A DNA stretch of 64,000 nucleotides from Vibrio sp. 10N.261.45.E2 (GCF_002875705.1 NZ_MCZZ01000106.1:40498-104497); one strand, 5' to 3'; numbered from the stretch's first letter, positions 1 through 9,680 are shown. Numbers and translations are program-made. The notes: generated by a model not told the origin, from the sequence alone.

Positions 1-1722
1 CAAGGCCAAATCTCTTAGGTGTTCGGGAATGTTCTCAGCATCGTATTCTTGGTTTTCTGCCAGACCGAAGAGCTGACTGGTACCGGATTTCCCGGCGCTC
101 TTGTAGGGAGCGTTTCGAAACACTTTTCTGGAGGTGCCTTTTTTACCGTGGTTCACCAAATACATGCCGTATCTGGCGAGTTCCCAGTAGTTTGATGGTA
201 CGCCTTCGATCGGCGGGAATTCGGTTGGCTCTTTGGCGGTCGACGCGTTATCCGACACACTATCGAGCAACCGGAGCGGTTTTTTTCGGCCATCATTGAT
301 TAGGATGGAAGTGGCATTGGCGATTTGGATGGGGGTGGTGGTCCAGTAACCCTGGCCAATCCCGATAGGGATGGTATCACCGATGTACCAAGGTTTATTG
401 AAACGACTTCTTTTCCAATCTCTGGTTGGCATATTTGCCGACGTTTCCTCGAATATATCGATCTCGGTACTTTGGCCAAAGCCAAACATCATCATCCAAT
501 TGGAGAGTGAGTCAATGCCCATATCGTAGGCGATCTGATAAAAGAAGGTATTGACGGATTGTTCGATAGAGTGAGTCACGTCGACGTTACCATGGCCCCA
601 TTTTAGCCAATCGCGAAACGCGCGAGAATTGCTGTTGGGGACTCGCCACGCGCCAACGCTGCGAATTTTGGTTCTCGGGGTAATGATCCCCTCATTGAGG
701 GCGGCAACGGCGACAAAGGGTTTGATGGTCGAGCCTGGAGAATAGGTACCTAACGTGGCGCGATTGACCAAGGGTCTATCTCTGTCGTTGAGCAAGGCTT
801 TATAGGCGGCACTGGAGATGCCACTGACAAAGGCATTGGGGTCATAGCTCGGACTTGACACCATCGCTAAGACGCCATTATCGCGAGGGTCGAGCACCAC
901 GGCGGTACCTTTTCGGCCGCCAAGCAGGTTATGAATGTAGGTTTGAAGCTCAATATCGATATTGAGGGTGATATCTTGACCAGGGATAGGCGGCACGTAT
1001 TTGAGTACACGTATGACGCGACCACGACTGTTCACTTCGACTTCTTGATAGCCCACTTTGCCATGGAGCATGTCTTCGTAATAGCGTTCAATGCCAATTT
1101 TTCCGATGTTTCTGGTGGCTTTATAATTGAGCTCTTTCCCTTCACTGATCAACCTGTTGAGGTCCGACTCGTTCAAGCGTCCTACATAGCCGAGTGAATG
1201 GGTCAAAATATCGGCGTAGGGATAATGTCTCTTGAGCATTGCCATGACATCCACGCCGGGAAATTTATAGCGATTGACCGAGAATTTGGCGACTTGTTCG
1301 TCATTGAGGTTGTCCAACAGAGGCACGGAACTAAAACGTCGTGCCCGTTTGAGGTTTGTATTAAACCTTTCTTCTTGCTCTTGAGAGATATCGATGATTT
1401 CACGGAGTCTCTCAATCGTTTTGGGAATATTCTTTATCTTTTCTGGCACGAGTTCTAAGCTAAACACTGGCACATTCTCGGCTAAAAGGGTGCCATTGCG
1501 GTCATAAATCAGCCCTCTGGTCGGCGGCAAAGGAATGATTTTGATGCGATTAGAATTCGAGCGTGTCTGATAATACTGATGTTGTGTCACCTGCAGGTTA
1601 TAAATGTTGAGAACCAGCAGCCCGGTCAGAAAGGCAATACATACGAAAGCAAACACGGCTCTATTTTTGAATAAACTGGCTTCCAGTTTATGATCTCGAA
1701 GTCTGCTTCTTTTACTCTTCAT
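1..1722 (-). CDS. mrdA: Penicillin-binding protein 2 (partial, C-terminus outside window)
   Basis: A class B transpeptidase that cross-links peptidoglycan for cell elongation, acting in the inner membrane and periplasm with RodA. The frame stays open for 574 codons from an ATG at 1722 to the window edge; known PBP2 proteins are about 630 residues. There is a basic N-terminus, one membrane anchor (about residues 20-45), then the PBP dimerisation region. The transpeptidase motifs are all present: STIK near residue 330, SVN near 390 and KSGT near 543, so the visible part looks active. Similarity to enterobacterial PBP2 is high along its length. The gene points away from a conjugation operon, not the usual chromosomal setting (rlmH upstream, rodA downstream). 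It could be an extra, plasmid-borne copy or a chromosomal edge. Confidence 0.93.
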   Translation of the reverse strand, partial: MKSKRSRLRDHKLEASLFKNRAVFAFVCIAFLTGLLVLNIYNLQVTQHQYYQTRSNSNRIKIIPLPPTRGLIYDRNGTLLAENVPVFSLELVPEKIKNIPKTIERLREIIDISQEQEERFNTNLKRARRFSSVPLLDNLNDEQVAKFSVNRYKFPGVDVMAMLKRHYPYADILTHSLGYVGRLNESDLNRLISEGKELNYKATRNIGKIGIERYYEDMLHGKVGYQEVEVNSRGRVIRVLKYVPPIPGQDITLNIDIELQTYIHNLLGGRKGTAVVLDPRDNGVLAMVSSPSYDPNAFVSGISSAAYKALLNDRDRPLVNRATLGTYSPGSTIKPFVAVAALNEGIITPRTKIRSVGAWRVPNSNSRAFRDWLKWGHGNVDVTHSIEQSVNTFFYQIAYDMGIDSLSNWMMMFGFGQSTEIDIFEETSANMPTRDWKRSRFNKPWYIGDTIPIGIGQGYWTTTPIQIANATSILINDGRKKPLRLLDSVSDNASTAKEPTEFPPIEGVPSNYWELARYGMYLVNHGKKGTSRKVFRNAPYKSAGKSGTSQLFGLAENQEYDAENIPEHLRDLAL

Positions 1723-2646
1723 AATGTTCCTTTATTGTGGTCGAGTTGAATTGGCCACAGAAGTGAACCATCAATGGATGGACGCATTGAATTATTCACT
1801 AAATAATTGATTCAACTTATGTAATATCTCTTGTTTTTACTTCGGTACGCGTCCTTGGGGACCGGGTATTGTCGCGCTGGACATATGAGATACTATGTAG
1901 ATGTCAATTTCAAGTCTGGTTTGGTTTTCTAGGTTAAAATTGACTAAGCAATCCACTGATTATCAAGGAGTATGAACGCAAAGCGTACATTGTATAATGG
2001 TTATTCCCTCAGCCCTCCAAGGTGACGATGCGAGGGCGATTTCCGCAGTACGCTCCAAATCCATGAACCTAGGCGCACTATGACTGATATTTTTCATCAC
2101 CCACCATTGTTTAAGCAACTTAACGCAGCTCTCACCATGATATGACGTCGATCCCATACATTATGATGTCGTGGTTGCTGGCGATGTTTAGAGATTGCCT
2201 ATTGAATAGCACAGTCTTTCTATGTGTAAATATTGAGCATACCTTGAGGAGTGATAACCAAAATATATCGTGTAATACCTATATTTTTTCTAATACGTAA
2301 TGGTCTAAATAGAGTAAATCGCCTAACACACTTTTGTCCAGAGGTGAGTTAGAAGGTATATCTGGCAAGTATGATCACCATTGCATAGTATGATGCAAAG
2401 CATAGCTATGTGGAAGAGTGCTTTCACGTGGAGTGGAACACTGACTAGCGACAAAATGTCGAGAACTGCTTTGATCTACTTGATGGGATAGTTGAGAATT
2501 TTTGGATGATTTTCTCAGGTTTTGCTTAGAGAAAGGGCTTTTTGTTGAGAAATCCATGAACCCATTGGTATTGCTGGTCTCTCTCATGATTCATAAAAAC
2601 AAAAATTAATTCTTGCACATCATCAATGTTTCGATAATGGCGGCGT
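1723..2646. other. Non-coding region between mrdA and transfer block 1
   Basis: This 924-base stretch separates the divergent mrdA and peptidase genes. The short open frames in it have no ribosome site or protein-like composition. An inverted repeat with 8-base arms (GTCAATTT at 1903-1910 and AAATTGAC at 1937-1944) is the only clear symmetry. It should hold the promoters for both directions, and possibly sites for the transfer activator, but I could not assign one. Confidence 0.5.
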
Positions 2647-3156
2647 ATGAACATTACACAGTACACATATATCAAAATATTCGGCACTCTCGTTGGCCTA
2701 GTGCTGGCCATATTTCTTGTGAGTAGTCGGTATCAAGTTTCATTAGTCCCGACAGCATTAGGTTGTTTACCTATAAAAGCGGCAGTCATTGATTCCAAGA
2801 ACCATCACCCCAAACGTGGGCAGCTCATGTCCTTCTTGTCGGAGAATGCCGAACCTTATTTTGCTCATGGAACAAATTTTCTGAAAATAGCTGCTGGTAT
2901 AGCGGGTGATACTGTGACCATTGATTTAGATGGGGTCACGGTCACTACGGACGACGGTCAAGTGACTCGTTATGCGGCTGATGCTCGTCGAATGATGAAA
3001 TATGCCCAAATTGATGCCGAAACCCTCATCCAGACTTTCGTTGTCCCTCAAGGACATTATTTCGCTCTTGGCACCCTACCTACATCGTTTGATTCAAGAT
3101 ACTGGGGTCTAGTTGAACACTCTCAAATCATCGGAGTTGGCTATGCATTTCTTTAA
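2647..3156 (+). CDS. trhF: S26-family conjugative signal peptidase (TraF/TrhF type)
   Basis: Probably a membrane peptidase that processes a pilin or another transfer protein. It is 169 residues with one N-terminal membrane segment (about 9-26). The S26 landmarks are a Leu-Pro box at 39-43, a conserved lysine (K80) in a K-x4-G-x2-GD context, and a C-terminal SFDSRYWG box near 150-158. At the position where classical members have the catalytic serine this protein has Cys40 (GCLPI). It is first in the plus-strand transfer operon and overlaps traW by 14 bases. The order peptidase, TraW, TraU, TraN matches SXT/IncA-C elements. I am confident of the family, less so of its substrate. Confidence 0.85.
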   Translation: MNITQYTYIKIFGTLVGLVLAIFLVSSRYQVSLVPTALGCLPIKAAVIDSKNHHPKRGQLMSFLSENAEPYFAHGTNFLKIAAGIAGDTVTIDLDGVTVTTDDGQVTRYAADARRMMKYAQIDAETLIQTFVVPQGHYFALGTLPTSFDSRYWGLVEHSQIIGVGYAFL

Positions 3157-4723
3157 GTCTATTTATGTCTTATCACTTACCTCATTCCTTGCGGCTTACG
3201 CGTCAGCTAACGGGCAACTCACTCAAGAAGATCTGGACAATGTACAACGTAGTAACGACATCGTATCCAATGCCCATGAAGTTCAGGGTACTCAAGAAGT
3301 TTTAGACGCGAGTAACCTAAACCAAAAAATGATGAAAGAACTTAAACAAATGGCGGATCACGCTAAGTTGCTAAACAGCACCATTTCTAATCAGTCCGAC
3401 TCTCTTATCGAATATCGGAAGGATGAAACCCCTGATATCAATTTCAGAGCTCTTCAAGATGTTATCAGTGACAACCAGACTCAGTATCAAGGCAATTCCA
3501 TTGTCCATGAAAGACAACCAAAACCATTAGCATTCGATCCCTCCACATTGACAATTGATAACCTCGATTCGATAAGCACTGAACAATCTAACCCTGCATC
3601 TCCAAGCCAAACCGTAGACAACAAATATGACGATGAAGAAGCCAATACCGTTTTTTGGATATTCGTGTCGAGTTCAATGCCTGATCACCAAATGAAAGAA
3701 GTGTTAGAGCTCGCCGCAGAGTGGGGTGCTCGCGTTGTCTTTAACGGGTTGCGACCTGGCGATGTGGGCGTGCCAGATATGATTAAGGGCTTGTGGCAAT
3801 TGAAGGTCAAATTGGCAAATGCTCAGGCTGACATACGCACGCATGCCGAGAGCCCAGATAAACTGAAACGAATCAATAAAGCAGCGGTTTACATGGACCC
3901 AATGGCATTCGAACGATTCAACGTCGAACAAGTTCCAACCATGGTTTATGAGCGCAAACTTTCCGACAACACAAAATTGGTCGGGAAAGTGAAAGGTTTA
4001 ATCAGCGCAAGCTACTTGCAGAATGAGACGGAAAGCGCAGCGGCAAACCCTGATTATGACGGTTCAGAGGTGTTCCTCGGTGAAATGGGAACAATATTCC
4101 CCATTGCAGAAAAAAGCTTCATAGAAGAGTCAAAAAATAGAATGAGAGCCGTGGACTGGGAAACGGAGCAAAAGCAAGCAATTGCTCGCCACTGGCATAA
4201 CCGCAGTTTCCATACTCTGCCACCAGCCGCTAAAGACCGTGAGTTCGATTTCGATCCAACCGTGAAAGCCACGGCTGATGTGAAAGCAGTGAATGGTCTT
4301 ATTCTCGCCAAAAAAGGAGAGCTAATAAATCCACTCAAGCCTCTCAAACACCATGACATTGTACCTGCGCATTTAACCATGTTCATTTTTGATTCGACCG
4401 ACGAACAGGAAGTGGAGTTTGTTAAATACATGTCTCTCAATGAATCTCGCGGGAAAGTGAAACTCATTTCTACACGTATCGACAAGGATAGGGGGTTTGA
4501 CCACATCTCTGAGTTAAATAAGAAGTTCACCTATGACGTGACCATCCTGACGAAAGAAATCATCGATCGATTTGATTTGGAAGTGACCCCAACACGGTTA
4601 ATTAGTACCGATGAAGGTATGTTCCAAATTAATGAATACTCTTCGCAAACGGTCACTCAGGTCAACCTACAAGTGGCAGACGGTGGCCAGCCTACACCGT
4701 TCAATCAATCCAAAACACACTAG
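3143..4723 (+). CDS. traW: TrbC-TraW fusion, F-type pilus assembly protein
   Basis: A periplasmic protein needed for F-type pilus assembly. The ATG at 3143 is preferred over the longer frame because it begins a clear signal peptide ending near AYASA. After a low-complexity, probably helical linker, residues about 165-310 resemble TrbC (VFWIFVSSSMP near 168, then a VPTMV box). Residues about 315-525 resemble TraW, with the VDWE start and two thioredoxin-like FIFDSTD / VTPTRL stretches. In plasmid F these are separate genes; fused forms are known in SXT/IncH-like systems. It overlaps the upstream peptidase gene by 14 bases, suggesting coupled translation. Length 526 residues. Confidence 0.85.
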   Translation: MHFFKSIYVLSLTSFLAAYASANGQLTQEDLDNVQRSNDIVSNAHEVQGTQEVLDASNLNQKMMKELKQMADHAKLLNSTISNQSDSLIEYRKDETPDINFRALQDVISDNQTQYQGNSIVHERQPKPLAFDPSTLTIDNLDSISTEQSNPASPSQTVDNKYDDEEANTVFWIFVSSSMPDHQMKEVLELAAEWGARVVFNGLRPGDVGVPDMIKGLWQLKVKLANAQADIRTHAESPDKLKRINKAAVYMDPMAFERFNVEQVPTMVYERKLSDNTKLVGKVKGLISASYLQNETESAAANPDYDGSEVFLGEMGTIFPIAEKSFIEESKNRMRAVDWETEQKQAIARHWHNRSFHTLPPAAKDREFDFDPTVKATADVKAVNGLILAKKGELINPLKPLKHHDIVPAHLTMFIFDSTDEQEVEFVKYMSLNESRGKVKLISTRIDKDRGFDHISELNKKFTYDVTILTKEIIDRFDLEVTPTRLISTDEGMFQINEYSSQTVTQVNLQVADGGQPTPFNQSKTH

Positions 4724-4739
4724 TTAAGGAAAACAAATT

Positions 4740-4967
4740 ATGATCAAGAATCTCGTATTAATTGGTTTCGGCGTCGCACTTGGTGTATGGCTCGCAGATA
4801 CTCAGCCAAATTTAGCCAACTCGGTGAGGGACATTACGGAAACCAGTGTTGATGCTGCCGAGCAGTTGATGAAGGACAACCCCAATTTCTCGAATTCCGT
4901 GAACAACATTAAGGAACAAGGCATTGATGCCGCTGGTGTTGTCATCGAGCAAGTTAACAAGAACTGA
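4740..4967 (+). CDS. Small membrane-anchored protein between traW and traU
   Basis: It encodes 75 residues: a hydrophobic N-terminal helix (about 3-20) followed by a soluble tail in which an N-S-V-x-x-I-x-E-x-x-x-D-A-A pattern occurs twice (about residues 27-41 and 51-66). The AAGGA ribosome site is 7 bases upstream, and traU starts 10 bases after its stop, so it is in the operon. I do not recognise the family. The position suggests an accessory part of the transfer apparatus, but nothing in the sequence proves that. Confidence 0.65.
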   Translation: MIKNLVLIGFGVALGVWLADTQPNLANSVRDITETSVDAAEQLMKDNPNFSNSVNNIKEQGIDAAGVVIEQVNKN

Positions 4968-4977
4968 AGAGGTACAT

Positions 4978-6045
4978 ATGCTTAGGTTCATTTTGATTGG
5001 TTTGATGTCCACAATGTTAAGCTTGGCGAGCTTATATTCTGTGGCTGCGGATAACGATAAAGCCGGTGACTTGTGTCCTGATGCAAATATATTGAGCACA
5101 GTGATCGATGGTATGTGTTGGAGTTGTTTATTACCTATTCGTTTAGCCGGTATTGGTGGTGACGCACCTAAAGGAGCAGCGTCGAGTAAACCTTTTTGTA
5201 TGTGTGCCGATGAGTTAGGAGTGCCGGAGTGGGGTATTCCACTCGGCTTCTTTCAACCATCAAGGATCGTATCCTTTTCACCTACACCTTATTGTATGCC
5301 TTCATTCGGCGTTCGACTGGCCGACGATAATACTCGTGCTGGACAAGGACGTACTGAAACGGCGATTGACGACACAGAAACTTCTTTTTTTCACTATAAA
5401 TACTGGGTTTACCCAGTGATGCAAATGATAGAAATGTTCGCGAATGCAGATTGTACGTATGACGGCGCGACTACGTTGGATTTGGCGTATTTTTCTGAAG
5501 CCGACCCGTTATACCAAGATGACCTTTTAGCATTTGTTATGTTTCCGGAAACCGTGATTTTTGCAAATCCAATCGCTACATCTATTTGTACGGCTGATTG
5601 CGCGCAAATTCTCGCAGGCGGTGAAGTTGTGGAAAATTATTTCTGTGCAGGTTGCTCAGGTAACCTTTACCCGATGACAGGAAATAATCAATACAGTGAT
5701 GACCCTGTACGTGGCACCTCGTTATTGACCACGCGCTTAATGGCGACATTACACCGACGTGGCCAAGCACAGCTAACGATGGGTAATCATATGATTCAAG
5801 ACAGCTGTGAGCCTAACTACGCGCCTATGTTGCCGAAAACACAATATCGCACATCCATGCTTTACCCTGTTAGGGAAGCGAGCTCGCAACCTACTGGTGG
5901 GGGCGGGTCTTCGATACCCTTATCTACAGGCTGTTGTCACAAACTGGGTGACAGTGTTCTTAAATGGGGTAACGGGCGGCTGGTTCCCGGTCGAGAAGCG
6001 TTCGTTTATCTTATGTACTCTTGGAATGATTGCTGTTTGAGATAA
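4978..6045 (+). CDS. traU: TraU, F-type conjugation protein
   Basis: TraU is a periplasmic, cysteine-rich protein needed for DNA transfer and mating-pair formation. The ATG at 4978 is chosen because it has an AGAGGT ribosome site and starts a signal peptide; the frame extends further upstream into the preceding gene. The mature protein (about 335 residues) has the family's early CWSC pair (about 47-50), then many paired cysteines, and the characteristic WVYPVMQMIEMF stretch near 140. The C-terminus is cysteine-rich and ends in CCLR. A strong terminator follows within 15 bases. Confidence 0.93.
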   Translation: MLRFILIGLMSTMLSLASLYSVAADNDKAGDLCPDANILSTVIDGMCWSCLLPIRLAGIGGDAPKGAASSKPFCMCADELGVPEWGIPLGFFQPSRIVSFSPTPYCMPSFGVRLADDNTRAGQGRTETAIDDTETSFFHYKYWVYPVMQMIEMFANADCTYDGATTLDLAYFSEADPLYQDDLLAFVMFPETVIFANPIATSICTADCAQILAGGEVVENYFCAGCSGNLYPMTGNNQYSDDPVRGTSLLTTRLMATLHRRGQAQLTMGNHMIQDSCEPNYAPMLPKTQYRTSMLYPVREASSQPTGGGGSSIPLSTGCCHKLGDSVLKWGNGRLVPGREAFVYLMYSWNDCCLR

Positions 6046-6055
6046 CATATTAGAG

Positions 6056-6079
6056 CCACCCATTTTTGGGTGGTTTTTT
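6056..6079 (+). terminator. Rho-independent terminator after traU
   Basis: CCACCCA at 6056-6062 pairs with TGGGTGG at 6067-6073 and is followed by six T. It would separate traU from traN, or attenuate transcription between them. Confidence 0.85.
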
Positions 6080-6178
6080 GTATTCGGTCAACAAAAACCC
6101 AAAATGCGCTCACTAATTGAAATTATTTGCTGTGAAGGCGATTAACCTGATCTTGTTTTGAGTAAAAGGCAGGGCGTT

Positions 6179-9142
6179 ATGTTTAATCGAATACTGACTC
6201 ATTTTAGCTTGTTCGCGTTTCTGGTTCAGATCTTCCACTTTTCGTTTATCGGTGTGTTGTATGCGTCTACCTCAACGGTGACATACGCCCAAACCATGTC
6301 ACTTGATGATATGTACGGAAACTTTCAAACACCCACATACAGCGATGGTAATGCCTCTGTAGGCGGCAACACGTTAGGTAATTCAGAATTATTTGGATTA
6401 GATGTTGAGCGAGTTGGCTCTGAAGGGCAATTCGACGCTTACCAAGCCTATCAAAATGAAAACAAACTCAGAGATTCAGGGCAAGGTGTCTCGGATAGAT
6501 TTTCTAGCAACACAGTTGGCAGTGAGTCAGATTATGACGCTAAGGCATACAACACCTTAAAACTGAACTATAACGACAATTACCAAAAGCTAGAGTCCGA
6601 TGACGCTATCATGGTCGATGCTGACAACATCTTTAAAGACTTAGCCAATAACCTCGAAGATTCAGATTCTGACTTTTATAGTGCCTGCACCACTGAAACA
6701 AACACGTATTCAGTAAACAGGGAGTATGTCGGAAAAGTGCAAAATGAATGCATGGAACCCGATCGTTCGAACTTAATGAAGTGTGAACTGACGCGACACA
6801 CAACTTACCCTTTGAAAAAGCGTTCGGGGAGTGGTGATGTAGAAATTCTGGATTCTCATACCTTCAGGTTGACGGTAGGTGACCCTACAAATAACGGCAC
6901 AAATGACCACGGAATGGGGTGTTACCACAAAATTAACTTTGTTGAATTTGAACTCGAAGACGATGTGCGTATCAGCTCCGTGACCTTTGAACGCGTGTGG
7001 GTGGATGATGTCATTCAGTTTACTCTTAATGACGAAATCGTTTATCAATTCGTTCCTACCAAGTCGTATTGGTTTGGCAATAACGATTCTTCATACGATG
7101 ATTATGATGAGAATGGCAATTGGGCGCACCCATATGTAGATGAAACTGGCTTTCCATACCAGCATACCAATTGTGAATTCAGTTCAAGCCGAGTCTTTAC
7201 CACGAACACAAACATAACGAGCCAATTTCAAGCCGCTCGTGGCTCAAACAACGGGATAGTGAAATTCAAAATGCGCCTCGGTGTTGGTGGTGGAGGGGAA
7301 GGTAAAGCCACCATCCTAGTTCGTACCGTAGACCCAATCGACCCACGAGAATTCATAGAACAATCGCCTGTAGGTTGTGCTGCTGAACTTGGGTGGATTC
7401 AAGACCCATCAACGTGTGGTGTGTTCGGTAATGAAGGCGACGAAATATACATCAACCCAGATTGTAGCAACCCTTTGAATCAAAGTGGTGGACAACAAGG
7501 CATGATGTGTAGCTATGGTGGTTGGGAGTGCGTCGATACAGAAGCCGCGCATATAGACGATTACGATCCGTTTTTGATTGGCTTGCCGATAAATGTTCCT
7601 CGTGCTGGCCAAACGAGCGATGGTAAAGAGTGTCTAAAGGCCAACGCCGTCAACTATGAATGTAACCCCTTACCTGATCAGCAAATTTGTGGCCAACCTT
7701 ATTGGCCTGAAAGCAATGAGCGGGTTTGTACTTCTTTCACTGAATTTAATGCCAATATTCCGGACCGATGCGAGCCATACAGAAACAGTGCTGATTGTGC
7801 GTTAATTGAACAAAATCCAGCCTTTGTTGACCCGATAACGGGTCGAGCCTACGTACAAGAGTCAGTCTACGAATGTAATACCTACACAAACGGAAACTAC
7901 TCGTACACGATGGAGGAAGACATCTGCACGGGTGAAATGCAGTGTGTGGGTGGAGATTGCCGCTATTCCGAGCTAGAGATGAATGATGATTTTGCAGAAG
8001 CGATGGCAACGTTCAAAATGCTCGAAGACATCAAATCGAACATGGAATGTGAAAATCCAGATGATGTCTCTACCTGCAAAGTTTTCAATGGTGAAGTGTC
8101 ATATTGCGGTATCGAGCAAACAGGACTTGGCTTCAATTGCTGCACGCTATCCGCAGGCCAAACTAATATCTTCGATTATATCAAAGGGGTCTATCATCAC
8201 TACGCAATGGAGCAATCATTAGCGGGATTGGCTGAATCTGGAGCTAGTTTTGGTTCGTGGGCGTCGAGTTACCCGACTCCTGTCACCGACACAGTAACTT
8301 ATGTAACCGATGCCGTGAGCGCTGGATGGGATTTTGCAGTTCGTAATGTCACGGGTGAAGTTGGAGAGGCCGCAGCGGAGGCCGCCACAGAGAGCTTGTT
8401 AGACGAAATCAAAGGTGAATTGATGAAAAAGGTCGCGGATTTGATCCCAGATGCAATTCGAGATGCCATCTTTGATACCGTGACTGAGGGGACGGGTTCA
8501 ACAGCCACTACCACAGTGTCACTCAACCCAGCTGTCTCTGGTGCATTTGCAACAATTATGGCCGTGTATGCCGCGTATCAGCTGATTAAATTGGGCGCAA
8601 TGATGATTTCGGAGTGTGACGACCTCGAAATGGGCATGGGTATGAAGCTTGACCAACAACAATGTATATATGCCTCTACCAGTTGCCATAAAGATACCCC
8701 TTTCGGCTGTCTGATAAAACGGAAGCACTATTGCTGCTACCCAAGTCCATTGGGGCGTATCATCATGGAGCAGGCTGCGCCTCAACTGAATATCAGCCTA
8801 GATCCTAGAAATGGACAATGTTCTGGTATGACGCTTGAACAAGTCAGTGAGTTGGATTGGGACGCCATAGATTTAACCGAATGGGAAAACTTGATCATGG
8901 CCTCTGGGTTAGCCGTTGAACATGATGACTTAAATATCGATACACTGTCGAGCCAAGCTTGGATGCCGAACAATGATGATGCATTGAATCCTGTGGACCT
9001 TAACCAAGCGCGATTCGAGTCAACTGACGCTGATGCAAACTTGAAAGAAACGCATGATGCGGCAATGCCTGGTAACTTAGATTGCTCGGTTTACCCTAGA
9101 CCACCAGTGTGTGACTCTCCGTTATCGATTTTGGACGACTAG
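6179..9142 (+). CDS. traN: TraN, outer-membrane mating-pair stabilisation protein
   Basis: TraN sits in the donor outer membrane and helps hold mating cells together by contacting the recipient. The ATG at 6179 (AGGG site upstream) begins a signal peptide; a TTG seven codons earlier is less likely. The protein has 987 residues, near the size of SXT/IncA-C TraN and larger than F TraN. An aspartate/asparagine-rich N-terminal region (about 30-170) is followed by a beta-rich variable domain, then a cysteine-rich core (about 400-665) and a hydrophobic segment near 785-812. A second cysteine cluster (about 820-860) precedes the acidic tail. The N-terminal half is probably the recipient-specific part, an inference from how TraN varies in other systems. 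Confidence 0.88.
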   Translation: MFNRILTHFSLFAFLVQIFHFSFIGVLYASTSTVTYAQTMSLDDMYGNFQTPTYSDGNASVGGNTLGNSELFGLDVERVGSEGQFDAYQAYQNENKLRDSGQGVSDRFSSNTVGSESDYDAKAYNTLKLNYNDNYQKLESDDAIMVDADNIFKDLANNLEDSDSDFYSACTTETNTYSVNREYVGKVQNECMEPDRSNLMKCELTRHTTYPLKKRSGSGDVEILDSHTFRLTVGDPTNNGTNDHGMGCYHKINFVEFELEDDVRISSVTFERVWVDDVIQFTLNDEIVYQFVPTKSYWFGNNDSSYDDYDENGNWAHPYVDETGFPYQHTNCEFSSSRVFTTNTNITSQFQAARGSNNGIVKFKMRLGVGGGGEGKATILVRTVDPIDPREFIEQSPVGCAAELGWIQDPSTCGVFGNEGDEIYINPDCSNPLNQSGGQQGMMCSYGGWECVDTEAAHIDDYDPFLIGLPINVPRAGQTSDGKECLKANAVNYECNPLPDQQICGQPYWPESNERVCTSFTEFNANIPDRCEPYRNSADCALIEQNPAFVDPITGRAYVQESVYECNTYTNGNYSYTMEEDICTGEMQCVGGDCRYSELEMNDDFAEAMATFKMLEDIKSNMECENPDDVSTCKVFNGEVSYCGIEQTGLGFNCCTLSAGQTNIFDYIKGVYHHYAMEQSLAGLAESGASFGSWASSYPTPVTDTVTYVTDAVSAGWDFAVRNVTGEVGEAAAEAATESLLDEIKGELMKKVADLIPDAIRDAIFDTVTEGTGSTATTTVSLNPAVSGAFATIMAVYAAYQLIKLGAMMISECDDLEMGMGMKLDQQQCIYASTSCHKDTPFGCLIKRKHYCCYPSPLGRIIMEQAAPQLNISLDPRNGQCSGMTLEQVSELDWDAIDLTEWENLIMASGLAVEHDDLNIDTLSSQAWMPNNDDALNPVDLNQARFESTDADANLKETHDAAMPGNLDCSVYPRPPVCDSPLSILDD

Positions 9143-9167
9143 ATTTCATTTATAAAGGACAAATGGC

Positions 9168-9437
9168 ATGAATCAACTCACTGAATTACAAGCTGGGTTA
9201 GCAGTACTACAAAGTCACTGTACAAGGGGTAAAGTTATCGTGGAGGCGAATACAGGGGGAACGGGTATCAACGTTACCCTTCGTGCGCCAAAGAGTGAAC
9301 AAAATGGTCTACTTGAGAAATTACGTTCTGTCGCCCCATTCCAAGGCAAAGAACAGCTGATTTCTCTGTGGGTCGATGACCTTAATTTCTATGAGTGCCG
9401 CCTAGAGAAGTACATGGCGTATATCACGGATAGCTAA
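9168..9437 (+). CDS. Hypothetical protein, 89 residues
   Basis: A soluble protein with an AAGGA ribosome site, 25 bases after traN and before a strong terminator, so probably the last gene of the traN transcript. I see no membrane segment, signal peptide or known motif. Family not recognised. Confidence 0.7.
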   Translation: MNQLTELQAGLAVLQSHCTRGKVIVEANTGGTGINVTLRAPKSEQNGLLEKLRSVAPFQGKEQLISLWVDDLNFYECRLEKYMAYITDS

Positions 9438-9470
9438 CCATCAATGATACTGCTGACTTCGAAACATGAA

Positions 9471-9496
9471 AAAGGGCTTACAATGTAAGCCCTTTG
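9471..9496. terminator. Bidirectional terminator
   Basis: A perfect hairpin, AAAGGGCTTAC paired with GTAAGCCCTTT around a short loop, lies between the convergent genes ending at 9437 and 9513, with A and T runs on its outer flanks. Confidence 0.85.
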
Positions 9497-9512
9497 TATT
9501 CATATTGACTAT

Positions 9513-9680
9513 TTAGCTGTCTGCTTCTAGTCGCTCAACACGACTGATTTCGTCGTCGCACGAGATAGCGGTTATTTCAACATCTTCATACTTCGAATCC
9601 GCGCAGAACGCTTGTGTCAACTTCTTGGGTAAGGACGCCCCCTCTTTAAACTTAAAAACCACTGTCAGGAATTGTTCCAT
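9513..9680 (-). CDS. Small hypothetical protein, 55 residues
   Basis: A 55-residue frame from an ATG at 9680 with a GGAG site 7 bases upstream, lying 11 bases after the lipoprotein gene and before a strong terminator. It begins MEQFLTVVFKF and has an acidic C-terminal half; the composition is protein-like. Family not recognised. It is probably co-transcribed with the lipoprotein gene. Confidence 0.65.
   Translation of the reverse strand: MEQFLTVVFKFKEGASLPKKLTQAFCADSKYEDVEITAISCDDEISRVERLEADS

Noticed and set aside
1903..1944. Inverted repeat GTCAATTT/AAATTGAC in the mrdA upstream gap
   Set aside because: The arms are short, 26 bases apart and AT-rich. I cannot tell it from chance, so it is not called an operator or att site.
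4054..4530. 158-residue antisense frame inside traW
   Set aside because: No ribosome site, and lies in a gene with clear domain similarity.
6158..6178. TTG start for traN
   Set aside because: The ATG at 6179 has a ribosome site and begins the signal peptide.
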